Made by a program: the position numbers and the translations under genes. Positions 26,880-40,841 of a stretch of 64,000 bases of DNA are shown piece after piece. How positions within the stretch are numbered: the stretch's first letter is position 1; each line of letters starts with the position of its first letter. The notes under the pieces were generated by a model, which was given only the letters and a program-made list of their open reading frames with translations, was not told the DNA's origin and ran no database searches. This stretch comes from Amoebidium appalachense (Eukaryota > Ichthyosporea), in assembly GCA_963693365.1 (NCBI GenBank), contig CAVNZM010000002.1:6634001-6698000 (forward strand). The letters run 5' to 3'.

Positions 26880-29159
26880 TTAAACACCACTCCCGCTAGA
26901 CTAGGTGAACCCCTGTCTCAAAAGGAAAGCTTGCGCCGGCTTGCTAGTATGAATCGATTTGGCCCCCCTGCTCGTATTATTGGTGATACCACTGGAGACC
27001 CCCTCATAGACTCTGATAAGTATTTCTCGGAACTGTTTAAAGATAGGACCCCCGCTCAGAAACCTATTGTGTGGCCTGTAGACCCATCTATCCCCATAGA
27101 ATCGATCCTCCCCTTTTTCAGTCCCGATGCCATATGGTCTGTGATATCTAGTTATAGCTCTAGTAAGTCTTGTGGACCTGATGGACTCCCTGCTGGGTTT
27201 CTTAAAATCCTTGTTCCCTCCTACCCACAAAAGGAAAGTGATCGTGCTATTAAACCTGATCTTACTATCATGTTAAGCTCTCTCTTTTCTTGGTGTGTTA
27301 AATGTGGACATGTCCCGTCATCTTGGTTAGATACCTTAGTGATCCCCATAGTTAAGAAGGACTCTGAGGGCCCCATATCATCCTTTCGCCCCATTACACT
27401 AACCCAGGTTGTTCGTAGATTCTTTGAAGCTTGCTTACTTAGGTTATTTGCACATCACCCTAGGTTTCAATCTATTCTTCACATACACCCATGCCAATCC
27501 GCTTTTCGTAAAAACAATTCATGTTATGTTCAAATAATGGCACTGCACGATTCTATGCAAGTTGGTGCACAATATGTTGGCTTTATTGATTGGAAAACTG
27601 CTTACGATTCTGTCTCCCCTGGTCTCCTATGGGAAAAGCTTGCTGCACGGGGTGTACCACACTGCATTGGTGTTCTGTTAGAAGCACTCTTGTCTCAAAC
27701 CTATGGTAGAGCTGTGGTTAATGGGCATCTTTCATATGGTTTTGCTCGTACTAGAGGTCTCTTGCAGGGTTCATTGCTTAGCCCCTTTTTGTTTAACCTA
27801 TTTATAGATGATTTGGCTGTCAAGATTTACGCCGAAAACGATGACCCTATTAATAACTTTCCGCCTGCACTTCTCTATGCTGATGATCTGTCCCTCCTTG
27901 CCCGTACCCCTAGACGCCTGCAAAGATTGTTCGATGTAGTGTCAGAGTGGTGCAAGGCAAACCTTATGATCCTTAACATAGACAAATGTGGTGTTCTTGT
28001 ACCTGATATAGCTAACAATTTACACACATTTACATTATCATCTAAACCTGTACCTATAGTTCCAGAATACAAATATCTTGGTGTTCCGGTTGATTCTGTT
28101 GGTGTTATGTTTCCCCATATGGTCGAAAAGAGGGTAGAGTTGGCTCGTAAGCGGTTAGCTTTCTTCTCGGCTAATATTTTTAAAGACACACCCCTCCATC
28201 CTTCTATTAGACTTACATTTATTCGCACTTCTGTCTTCCCGGCTTGTGAATATGGTTTACCCCTTCTCGCCGCTTGGATCAAGAAAGAGAGAACTAGAGC
28301 GCTTAAACCCTTGGCAAATTTCCTTGAAGCAGAAGTTGCCTCCTTTCTATCTAACAACTGTTGTAAACCTGGGCCTGTAACGCTCTCGATATATGGTCTG
28401 GTCCCAATAGCTGCTAGAGTATCCTATCTCGCGCTGAAATTCAATAAGCACATAAGCCGCTTAAAGAAGTATTTGCCCTCCCACCCTCTCTTCTCTATCC
28501 GACCTGTCCCCTCCTCACCTCTCCCCTCTTTCCTCCCCTCTCTCTCCCCTTCTCCCCTGGGCACAAATACAAATAAACCCCGCAATAGTGTGTGTGTGAC
28601 TTTGGACTGCCACTTACTTATTAAACATGTACACAATCACAAGATAATCACGCAATATAACAAATGGAAAAAGATACCACACGACACTAGACCCGATGAA
28701 AGCATACACCTTGAAAAACTAAGCCTTATGTCTCGTTTTATATATACTGACCGCCTCAACCATATTGCCAAATATGGCACTCGCAAGTGTATAACACCTA
28801 AATACATATTACCTTCCTGTAGAACTGGTCTTTCTCTAGCTGATGGTATTATTGATCAATTACCACGCTTTTACTGTACACGTGCTATACAGTGGAGATC
28901 TAATAAGTATAAGGTGGCATCATTTGCATGCCCAAACAACACACACACACACCAGTTTAACCGGTCATGTATCGCCAAATGTAGTTTGATAGACCACATA
29001 ATACCGCAACACACACACGTCACATTCACAACAGACACCCAGAAAGATAGCCTACCTGTAAATTACAACATCCTTGATTTTATACTAAACACGCGTAACT
29101 ACGACCTGTTTATTAGATGTATTGATTGGCTTGAGAAACACATCACTACAAAATTATAG
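26880..29159 (+). CDS. LINE reverse transcriptase ORF (765-codon open frame)
   Basis: Non-LTR reverse transcriptase with the usual blocks in order: VIPIVKKDSEGPISSFRPIT (block 1-2 region), QSAFRKNNSC, FIDWKTAYDSVSP (catalytic Asp block A), GLLQGSLLSPFLFNLFIDDL (block B), YADDL (catalytic box C) and KYLGVPVD. The C-terminal 350 residues show no recognisable RNase H or CCHC motif. It copies element RNA by target-primed reverse transcription. The frame opens without an evident start methionine because the element is 5'-truncated. All catalytic residues are present and no internal stop occurs, so this copy is young, although a truncated copy is unlikely to move on its own. Confidence 0.9.
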   Translation, partial: LNTTPARLGEPLSQKESLRRLASMNRFGPPARIIGDTTGDPLIDSDKYFSELFKDRTPAQKPIVWPVDPSIPIESILPFFSPDAIWSVISSYSSSKSCGPDGLPAGFLKILVPSYPQKESDRAIKPDLTIMLSSLFSWCVKCGHVPSSWLDTLVIPIVKKDSEGPISSFRPITLTQVVRRFFEACLLRLFAHHPRFQSILHIHPCQSAFRKNNSCYVQIMALHDSMQVGAQYVGFIDWKTAYDSVSPGLLWEKLAARGVPHCIGVLLEALLSQTYGRAVVNGHLSYGFARTRGLLQGSLLSPFLFNLFIDDLAVKIYAENDDPINNFPPALLYADDLSLLARTPRRLQRLFDVVSEWCKANLMILNIDKCGVLVPDIANNLHTFTLSSKPVPIVPEYKYLGVPVDSVGVMFPHMVEKRVELARKRLAFFSANIFKDTPLHPSIRLTFIRTSVFPACEYGLPLLAAWIKKERTRALKPLANFLEAEVASFLSNNCCKPGPVTLSIYGLVPIAARVSYLALKFNKHISRLKKYLPSHPLFSIRPVPSSPLPSFLPSLSPSPLGTNTNKPRNSVCVTLDCHLLIKHVHNHKIITQYNKWKKIPHDTRPDESIHLEKLSLMSRFIYTDRLNHIAKYGTRKCITPKYILPSCRTGLSLADGIIDQLPRFYCTRAIQWRSNKYKVASFACPNNTHTHQFNRSCIAKCSLIDHIIPQHTHVTFTTDTQKDSLPVNYNILDFILNTRNYDLFIRCIDWLEKHITTKL

Positions 29160-29180
29160 CGCACGCGCACACACACACAC

Positions 29181-29231
<51 letters not shown>

Positions 29232-29272
29232 CCAGCTGATACCGAGTGTCCCGAGGGGAGCCCCTTTAAAAA

Positions 29273-29316
<44 letters not shown>
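26880..29316 (+). mobile_element. 5'-truncated LINE (non-LTR retrotransposon), copy 1
   Basis: Reverse-transcriptase ORF, then (CA)n (29163-29230) and an A-rich tail (about 29268-29316). The 5' end is truncated: no endonuclease or gag-like ORF is present and the frame is open back to about 26862 without a convincing start. Homology with copy 2 starts at about 26985. Both copies share about 195 further bp after the A tract (to about 29512). Confidence 0.88.
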
Positions 29317-29317
<1 letters not shown>

Positions 29318-29512
29318 GGGGAACCCCAACTAATTGATTTCTCCTTGTAGTCTTTATGGTGTCTCGTAGAGAAAGTAAACCCTGATATATAGTCACCACC
29401 CGACATCTATGTACGTGATCATGATATACCGCTGAGGGGATATTCCGAGCAAAACCCCCCCCCCCATACCTGAGACTGGTTCTCTTTGCCTCGAGTAAAC
29501 AGCGTAAACCCC

Positions 29513-29811
29513 ATAACCATATATAGCTATGTAAAAGCTATTTGAGAAGGCTTCTTACCGTGTAGCTAGAACATCAACAGTGACAGACTGACGGCGACTC
29601 AGACTGCGTCGATGGAGAGCCGGAATTTTTGGCATTCAGCGTCTGGCTGGCACTTAGGCATAAAAACACTTGGTAGCATAATAAAAAACCCTCACAAGTT
29701 CACACAACCACAAGCCTTTTTTCGGCCCTGCGTGTACAGGCGTGAAGAAAGAAGAAGACATCGGCTCCTCTTACATTTCGATTAGTTATTGCAGCGAAAC
29801 TTTCTGTGAGC
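29513..29811. other. Spacer and 5' flank of LRR gene
   Basis: Unique complex sequence between the LINE-associated duplicated flank and the LRR gene start. It presumably holds the LRR promoter and 5'-UTR. No TATA or CCAAT box is clear. Confidence 0.4.
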
Positions 29812-35265
<5,454 letters not shown>

Positions 35266-35428
35266 CTGTTCAGCTTTTGAAGAATTGTTGGTTAAGATGA
35301 AACCGTTTTTTTTCAAGTTTTGGACGAATGGCTGTATATTATGAGATGTTGGTTTGCTGAATTTATAAGAATAATTTGTGAATGAATGAAGTGCAATTCC
35401 GAGGTTGTTTTAGAGTCGACAAAAACCG

Positions 35429-35518
35429 CTCTATGAAAACTACTCCGGGACGTGTGTTGCCTCTAGGGGGACATCCCCTTGGACGAAAGTGAACCTGCAA
35501 TGGTTGTAAACCACGGCA
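35429..35518 (-). repeat. Split direct repeat B2 (90 bp)
   Basis: No difference seen from 35996-36085 (starts CTCTATGAAAACTACTCC, ends AAACCACGGCA in plus orientation). It marks the presumed 3' terminus of the YR element on the minus strand. Confidence 0.92.
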
Positions 35519-35646
35519 AGCCCCCAGTCATCAATTTATTGATCCGTGAGGTCCTTGTGCCCAAAAAACGGGGGAAGTCTTCGCCCCGTGAAAAAACAGC
35601 ACGCATGTGTGGATCAATGGGGGTGAGTGTGGGTGTAGGTGGGTGG

Positions 35647-35997
35647 GTGAAAAGAAAATGTATAGCCGTAAGGGCTGTAGGTGCTCAACACAGAAGATGT
35701 GTTTGTAGCTTGCTGATCTGCTGAAAACTGTCTTGCTTATATACCTAAGCCTACCGACCTGAGCCAATTGAAAATCGATCCAGTGATATGTGAATCTGAA
35801 TCGAACCAATCAAAATCGGTCTAGCGATATGTGGAATCTGATGTTTTGATTAGCTAATAGGTGCCCGTGTGCGAGCGGCCAATCGCGAACTGCTAAAACA
35901 CGAAACGAAGCCTACATGGTTATGTCAATATCGAACACCCATCCTACGTGTTTACCCAGAAAAATATTTATGTCAATAAATTCCACAAATAAAACCT
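35647..35997 (-). repeat. Split direct repeat A2 (351 bp)
   Basis: Matches 39682-40032 with one difference (GGAATCTGATG versus GGAATATGATG). In plus orientation it ends AATAAAACCT and overlaps the start of B1 by two bases. Confidence 0.95.
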
Positions 35998-36085
35998 CTA
36001 TGAAAACTACTCCGGGACGTGTGTTGCCTCTAGGGGGACATCCCCTTGGACGAAAGTGAACCTGCAATGGTTGTAAACCACGGCA
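35996..36085 (-). repeat. Split direct repeat B1 (90 bp)
   Basis: Direct repeat of 35429-35518, lying between the recombinase frame and A2. The recombinase frame is open through it apart from one TGA at 36203-36205. Confidence 0.92.
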
Positions 36086-36109
36086 CGAGAGCAGTATGCT
36101 TGCTCCAAA

Positions 36110-37169
36110 GGTTTCACTTAAGGATAGAGGCAAATACACGTTTGTTAGTGGCAGCCATGGGGGCCGGCGAAGTCGAGTATAGATCAGGGAACAGTCGGAA
36201 GATCATCTGCCAAGTTGTTGGATCCTGGAGTCGTCGACCCCGGCCTCGGCCAGGGCTGTGGCCCCCCCAATTCGGAGGCTGTGGCCGGCAAACCGGGAGG
36301 GTGAGAGGCCTGCCCGGGAGAGGAGGGCACGGAAGTCGTCAGAGAAAACACCCTTGGTGTAGGGAATGCCACCGAGACTGAACAGGGGGTCGTCAGGTTG
36401 ACCGGATGTCGTATCCAGGAACTGCCGGAGGAGATGGGCTGGGGAGAAGTGGGTGAGAGGCAGGGCAGCTAGAGTGACGTTGACACTTAGGGCTGTACAT
36501 CCATCTTGGAGGTTGGCAGGTGGAGGGTGGCATGGGACAAAGTACTGGTGGGGGTGTAGCTGAAGGTGACGTCCTTCCATTTCACGTGACGGGACGGGTC
36601 GAAGGAAGTCAGGGTCTTGGAGGTAAATTCCCACGAACGGAGGAGACCACAAAAACCGACGATGAGGGCCGTCCAAAGCCGGCGATTGGCTGAGGAGGCC
36701 TGGGTGGGGCACTGGCCATGGAGTAGGCCGAGGTGGGAGGGCAGGAGGGGTTCTCTGGGAGATGATCGGGGTCGGATGTTGTGAGAAAAGCTGCCATCTG
36801 CCCACCCCTTGTAGGAACCAGGCGAGAGACTTGTCGTGGGGGTAGGGAGCCGGAAGTCCCATGTCGAGGTGGAGTCTGGTGATAGCCGAATTGTAGCCGG
36901 CCAAGGAAGAGGCCTGTACCCCTTGTTGGGCACACCAGGCAAGAAAGAGCTGCACGGTGTGTGGGGAGGCCGGGAGGTAGGACCCGGAGGAGGATGGCAG
37001 CCGAGATGCCACAAAAAACCGATGAACACTTTCTGCACCCGGGAGTAGAAGGCCCGAGAGTCGAGGTTGAGACTCAGGGCCTGGCACTCCTGCAGGGTAG
37101 TGGTGGCTCGAAGCAGCACGGCCGGAGCAAAGTGGGGGGCCAATCTGCCAGCGTTGCTCCGGAAGGGAA

Positions 37170-37209
<40 letters not shown>

Positions 37210-37400
37210 GAGCCCAGGGGAAGGGAGAGGGCATGTGCCGGAAGGCAGCCTGCACGTCTGCCACTGCCATGTAGCAGCCGGGGCCTGCGTCGAGAATGAG
37301 CTGGGGTCCCGGGCTTGTTTTTGTAGTAACGGCGCCGATGGGGGAGGAACGGAGGACCGGAAACTCAGCAAGGAATTGGTCCGGGAAGAGGGTGGCCGCG
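36110..37400 (-). pseudogene. YR-element pol remnant: partial RT and tyrosine recombinase
   Basis: An RT fragment (ITTKTSPG-type motif, LILDAGPGCYMAVADVQAAF, HMP) stops at a run of over 40 C on the coding strand (G at 37169-37207 on plus); no YxDD box is found. The recombinase follows: an N-terminal helical domain (SPHTVQLFLAWCAQQGV) in one frame, the box-I arginine (FCGLLRSWEF) in another, and the HxxR box (GHSLRIGGATALAEAGV) back in the first. The frame meets TGA (36203-36205) exactly at the usual Trp of LGRW, then continues SSDCSLIYTR with the presumed catalytic Tyr. Such recombinases integrate the circular DNA intermediate. Several frameshifts and the lost RT core make it a pseudogene. 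Confidence 0.8.
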
Positions 37401-37493
37401 CTGGTGGCCGAGGGGGGGCTGGGCCTCCGGGTCTGAGCCTCGGGGGAAGGTGTGGTTAGCAAGGGTGGGGCACCCTCGGGGAGACCCCGGCAG

Positions 37494-37540
<47 letters not shown>

Positions 37541-37568
37541 CAGGGCCCCGGGGGGTTTAGAGTAGGGC

Positions 37569-38010
37569 AGCTGGGCCCGAGAGAGGTTGCAGGCAGGGCA
37601 GCGGGGCCATGTGCAGGGGATGCCCGAGCACGCAGGGATGCGGGCGGACACAGAGTTAGAAGGGGGGGGAGGGAGTGCTAGGTGAGTGTAAGGGGGGGGG
37701 GGGAGGCTCGTGGGATGGGTGGGGAGTAAAATTATGTGCAGTGGCCAGAATAACGTCTTTTGTGTAGGGACATGTATTCTGTGGCGCGCGCGGGCGCCGT
37801 AGGTGGCCTGCAAAAAAATTTGTACTCAGCCCTAGTGGCCCGTGCTCCCGAGCTCCGTGTCCCTGTACCCGTGTATCCTAGCTCCTAGCCCCTATGTTCT
37901 ATCTTGTGTGTGCGGGCAGCTGGGCCCGAGGGAGGTTGCAGGCAGAACAGCGGGGCCATGTGCAGGGGATGCCCGAGCACGCGGGGATGCGGGCGGACAC
38001 AGAGTTAGAA

Positions 38011-38050
<40 letters not shown>

Positions 38051-38281
38051 GGGAGGCTAGGTGAGTGTAAGGGGGGGGGGCTCGTGGGATGGGTGGGGAG
38101 TAAAATTATGTGCAGTGGCCAGAATAACGTCTTTGTGTAGGGACATGTATTCTGTGGCGCGCGCGGGCGCCGTAGGTGGCTTGCGAAAATTTGTACTTAG
38201 CCCTAGTGACCCGAGCTCCCGAGCTCCGTGTCCCTGTACCCGTGTATCCTAGCTCCTAGCCCCTATGTTCTATCTGTGTGT
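37569..38281. repeat. About 350-bp tandem duplication inside the YR element
   Basis: 37569-37917 and 37918-38281 both begin CAGCTGGGCCCGAG and run through a G-rich block, AAAATTATGTGCAGTGGCC, GGCGCGCGCGGGCGCC and TCCTAGCTCCTAGCCCC. Differences are mainly G-run length (about 8-12 versus more than 50) and scattered substitutions. Confidence 0.92.
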
Positions 38282-38299
38282 GTGGGTGTGCGCGTAGAC

Positions 38300-39316
38300 T
38301 AGGCATTAGGCTTGCAGTCTTTGCGGGGGTGTGTGCCAGAGCAGAGCGGGCACACGTGGGAGAGGGGGCAGGGCTGCTTAGCGCAGGACCGACCTTAAAT
38401 GTGGAAATTCATGTAGTGCGTGGCGGGTAGCTCCACCGATCGGGCCGGTGTTGCCAGGCCGGGGTGCGGGTCGGGGCGGTTGGGGGTTTGTCCCCCGCCG
38501 GGCTTGTGGGGCGGTGTGAAGCCATCAAGTCTTAGACCACAGCCGGGCTTGGGGTACTACATGGGACAGGCCTGAGGGGGGGCTTCAGGGGTAGAGGGGA
38601 GAGTGGCTTGGAGGGTCCGTGGTGGTGGGGGCCGCCGGAGGCGCGTCAGTGCCCGCGGGAGCGTTGGGCAGCTGGTTGCGGAGGTCGCGTAATTTGAAAT
38701 TCGTTTGGAGGGGCGTCGAGCCTGAGGGTTCTTGCTGCTCGGGGGTTACTGGGAAAGCCGGAACAGGGAGGGGAGGAGGGGCTTTGACGGGATTGGTTTT
38801 GGGATCAGGCACGACGGAGGCAGGGTCAAAGGCAGGTAAGTCCGGACGGAGAAGGTTAACTGGGTCGGGCCAGGGGCTTTGGAAACGGGGGCGGGCAGCA
38901 CGGTAGGCTGGCTGGGCAGAAACGTGGATGGGCAGGCAGCACGGTAGGCTGGCTGGGCAGAAACGTGGATGGGAACGACCGGACCTGGCAGCATGTGTAG
39001 CTGGCCGGGGTCGGGTGGCAACAGGGGGGGAACAGCTGCAGGGGAACTGGGGCCGTGCAGGGTTTGGGGTAGCTGAGATCTCGACGAGGCTGGCCTTGTG
39101 ATCTGAGGAAAAAATGCTGCTGGAATGCGGGGCAGACCAATGGAATGTGAGGTATCCATCGACAGTGAAGTCATGGTGGGGGGAGACATGGCGGGAAACA
39201 GGGTGGGAAAACAGGGAAGGAGGCGGGTTGAACACGGTAAGCTGTTCTGGCAGGGACTTGGGGTCAGTACTCCTGAACAGTAGGAAAGCACAAGGTGCTT
39301 TGACTGGGTTTAACAT
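38300..39316 (-). pseudogene. Gag-like region of the YR element
   Basis: A Pro-rich frame of 243 codons (39316-38585) starts MLNPVKAPCAFLL. Downstream on the same strand, near 38400-38300, lies a cysteine-histidine cluster (CPLSHVCPLCSGTHPRKDC) that resembles a gag zinc knuckle. A tandem duplication of about 41 bp (38893-38973) lies within the frame. Assignment as gag rests on position between A1 and RT and on the Cys/His cluster; no capsid fold can be recognised. No starting frame links the two parts without a shift. Confidence 0.5.
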
Positions 39317-39681
39317 AAGCGACGCGATTGGAGTACCGTATTTGAATACTCAGAAGGGCAATCGGGCAAGGACTATGAGCGAGGATAGTCAATGCGGATC
39401 GAAGCGGGGTGTGAAATTCTAGGCCATCGGGATTGAAAACGGGGTTTGAAATTAGACGAGTGGTAGGGACTTAGATCACAGCGGCGCGGCGCGTGAGGGA
39501 CCATGTCAGGAAATCTTCTTGAAGTGTCGAGGAACTTGTAGGGCGACTAGCCCTAACCGGGACGGAACTGGCAGGAGTGCAAGCCTAACTTGCGAGGAGG
39601 ACACGAGGGCAAGCTGAACTTGCAAGGATGGCACGATTGTCAAGGTGTGACAGAAGCTCGTGTCAAGAGTTGTCACGGAGT

Positions 39682-40032
39682 GTGAAAAGAAAATGTATAG
39701 CCGTAAGGGCTGTAGGTGCTCAACACAGAAGATGTGTTTGTAGCTTGCTGATCTGCTGAAAACTGTCTTGCTTATATACCTAAGCCTACCGACCTGAGCC
39801 AATTGAAAATCGATCCAGTGATATGTGAATCTGAATCGAACCAATCAAAATCGGTCTAGCGATATGTGGAATATGATGTTTTGATTAGCTAATAGGTGCC
39901 CGTGTGCGAGCGGCCAATCGCGAACTGCTAAAACACGAAACGAAGCCTACATGGTTATGTCAATATCGAACACCCATCCTACGTGTTTACCCAGAAAAAT
40001 ATTTATGTCAATAAATTCCACAAATAAAACCT
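39682..40032 (-). repeat. Split direct repeat A1 (351 bp)
   Basis: 5'-terminal repeat of the YR element in minus orientation; see A2. Just outside it the plus sequence reads GTGTGTATATGTG, which I take as flanking host DNA. Confidence 0.93.
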
Positions 40033-40345
40033 GTGTGTATATGTGTATCTGGTTATATGATCACAAATATATTAATAGTGTGTCTGCCTACTAGGTCCAC
40101 ACATTTGCAGCTGGCTAGTAATGTTGCACATTAGGTGCCTTTTTTTTTTTCTTTTTTTTTTTTTTGTTTGTTTTTTTGTTTGTTTGTTTGTTTTATTTTG
40201 TGTTGCATTCAGAATATTTCTCGAGTTGCAGTGAAGGTGGTTGCGAGACAAGCTGTAGGGTTAAGCATTCTTCTATGATGGTCACGGTGGTGAACATCAC
40301 TAAAGGAGGATTAAAACAAATTATTGAGATCTGTGCTATTCTTGC

Positions 40346-40377
<32 letters not shown>

Positions 40378-40488
40378 ATACACACACACACACACACACA
40401 CACACAACAACCCACCTCACCCTCCATTTTTCCTGTTTCGTACATTTTACCATTGACACACCAAATTCCCAGTTGATGTTGCATGGGG
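40033..40488. other. Spacer between YR element and LINE copy 2
   Basis: T-rich stretch (40140-40200), unique sequence, a C run (40347-40376) and (CA)n (40380-40407). No gene seen. Confidence 0.5.
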
Positions 40489-40680
40489 GTTTACGCTGTT
40501 TACTCGAGGCAAAGAGAAACCAGTCTCAGGTATGGGGGGGGTTTTGCTCGGAATATCCCCTCAGCGGTATATCATGATCACGTACATAGATGTCGGGTGG
40601 TGACTATATATCAGGGTTTACTTTCTCTACGAGACACCATAAAGACTACAAGGAGAAATCAAATTAGTTGGGGTTCCCCG
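40489..40680 (-). repeat. LINE 3' flank shared with copy 1 (inverted)
   Basis: Reverse complement of about 29317-29512, with only a few differences over about 190 bp, lying beyond the poly(A) tract of both LINE copies. Homology stops within the sequence GCGTAAACCCC in both. Confidence 0.93.
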
Positions 40681-40711
<31 letters not shown>

Positions 40712-40742
40712 GGGCTCCCCTGGGACACTCGGTATCAGCTGG

Positions 40743-40791
<49 letters not shown>

Positions 40792-40792
40792 T

Positions 40793-40841
<49 letters not shown>

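Larger units (their letters stand above)
35429..40032 (-). mobile_element. Decayed tyrosine-recombinase (DIRS/Ngaro-type) retrotransposon with split direct repeats
   Basis: Read on the minus strand the order is A1 (40032-39682, 351 bp), a gag-like region (about 39316-38300), RT remnants (about 37400-37200), tyrosine recombinase (about 37050-36110), B1 (36085-35996, 90 bp), A2 (35997-35647, 351 bp) and B2 (35518-35429, 90 bp). A1 and A2 differ by one base; I saw no B1/B2 difference. A1-ORFs-B1-A2-B2 is the split-direct-repeat layout of Ngaro/PAT-like YR retrotransposons. An unexplained 128-bp segment separates A2 from B2. Reading frames are shifted and the RT core is missing, so the element is non-autonomous now. 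Confidence 0.82.
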
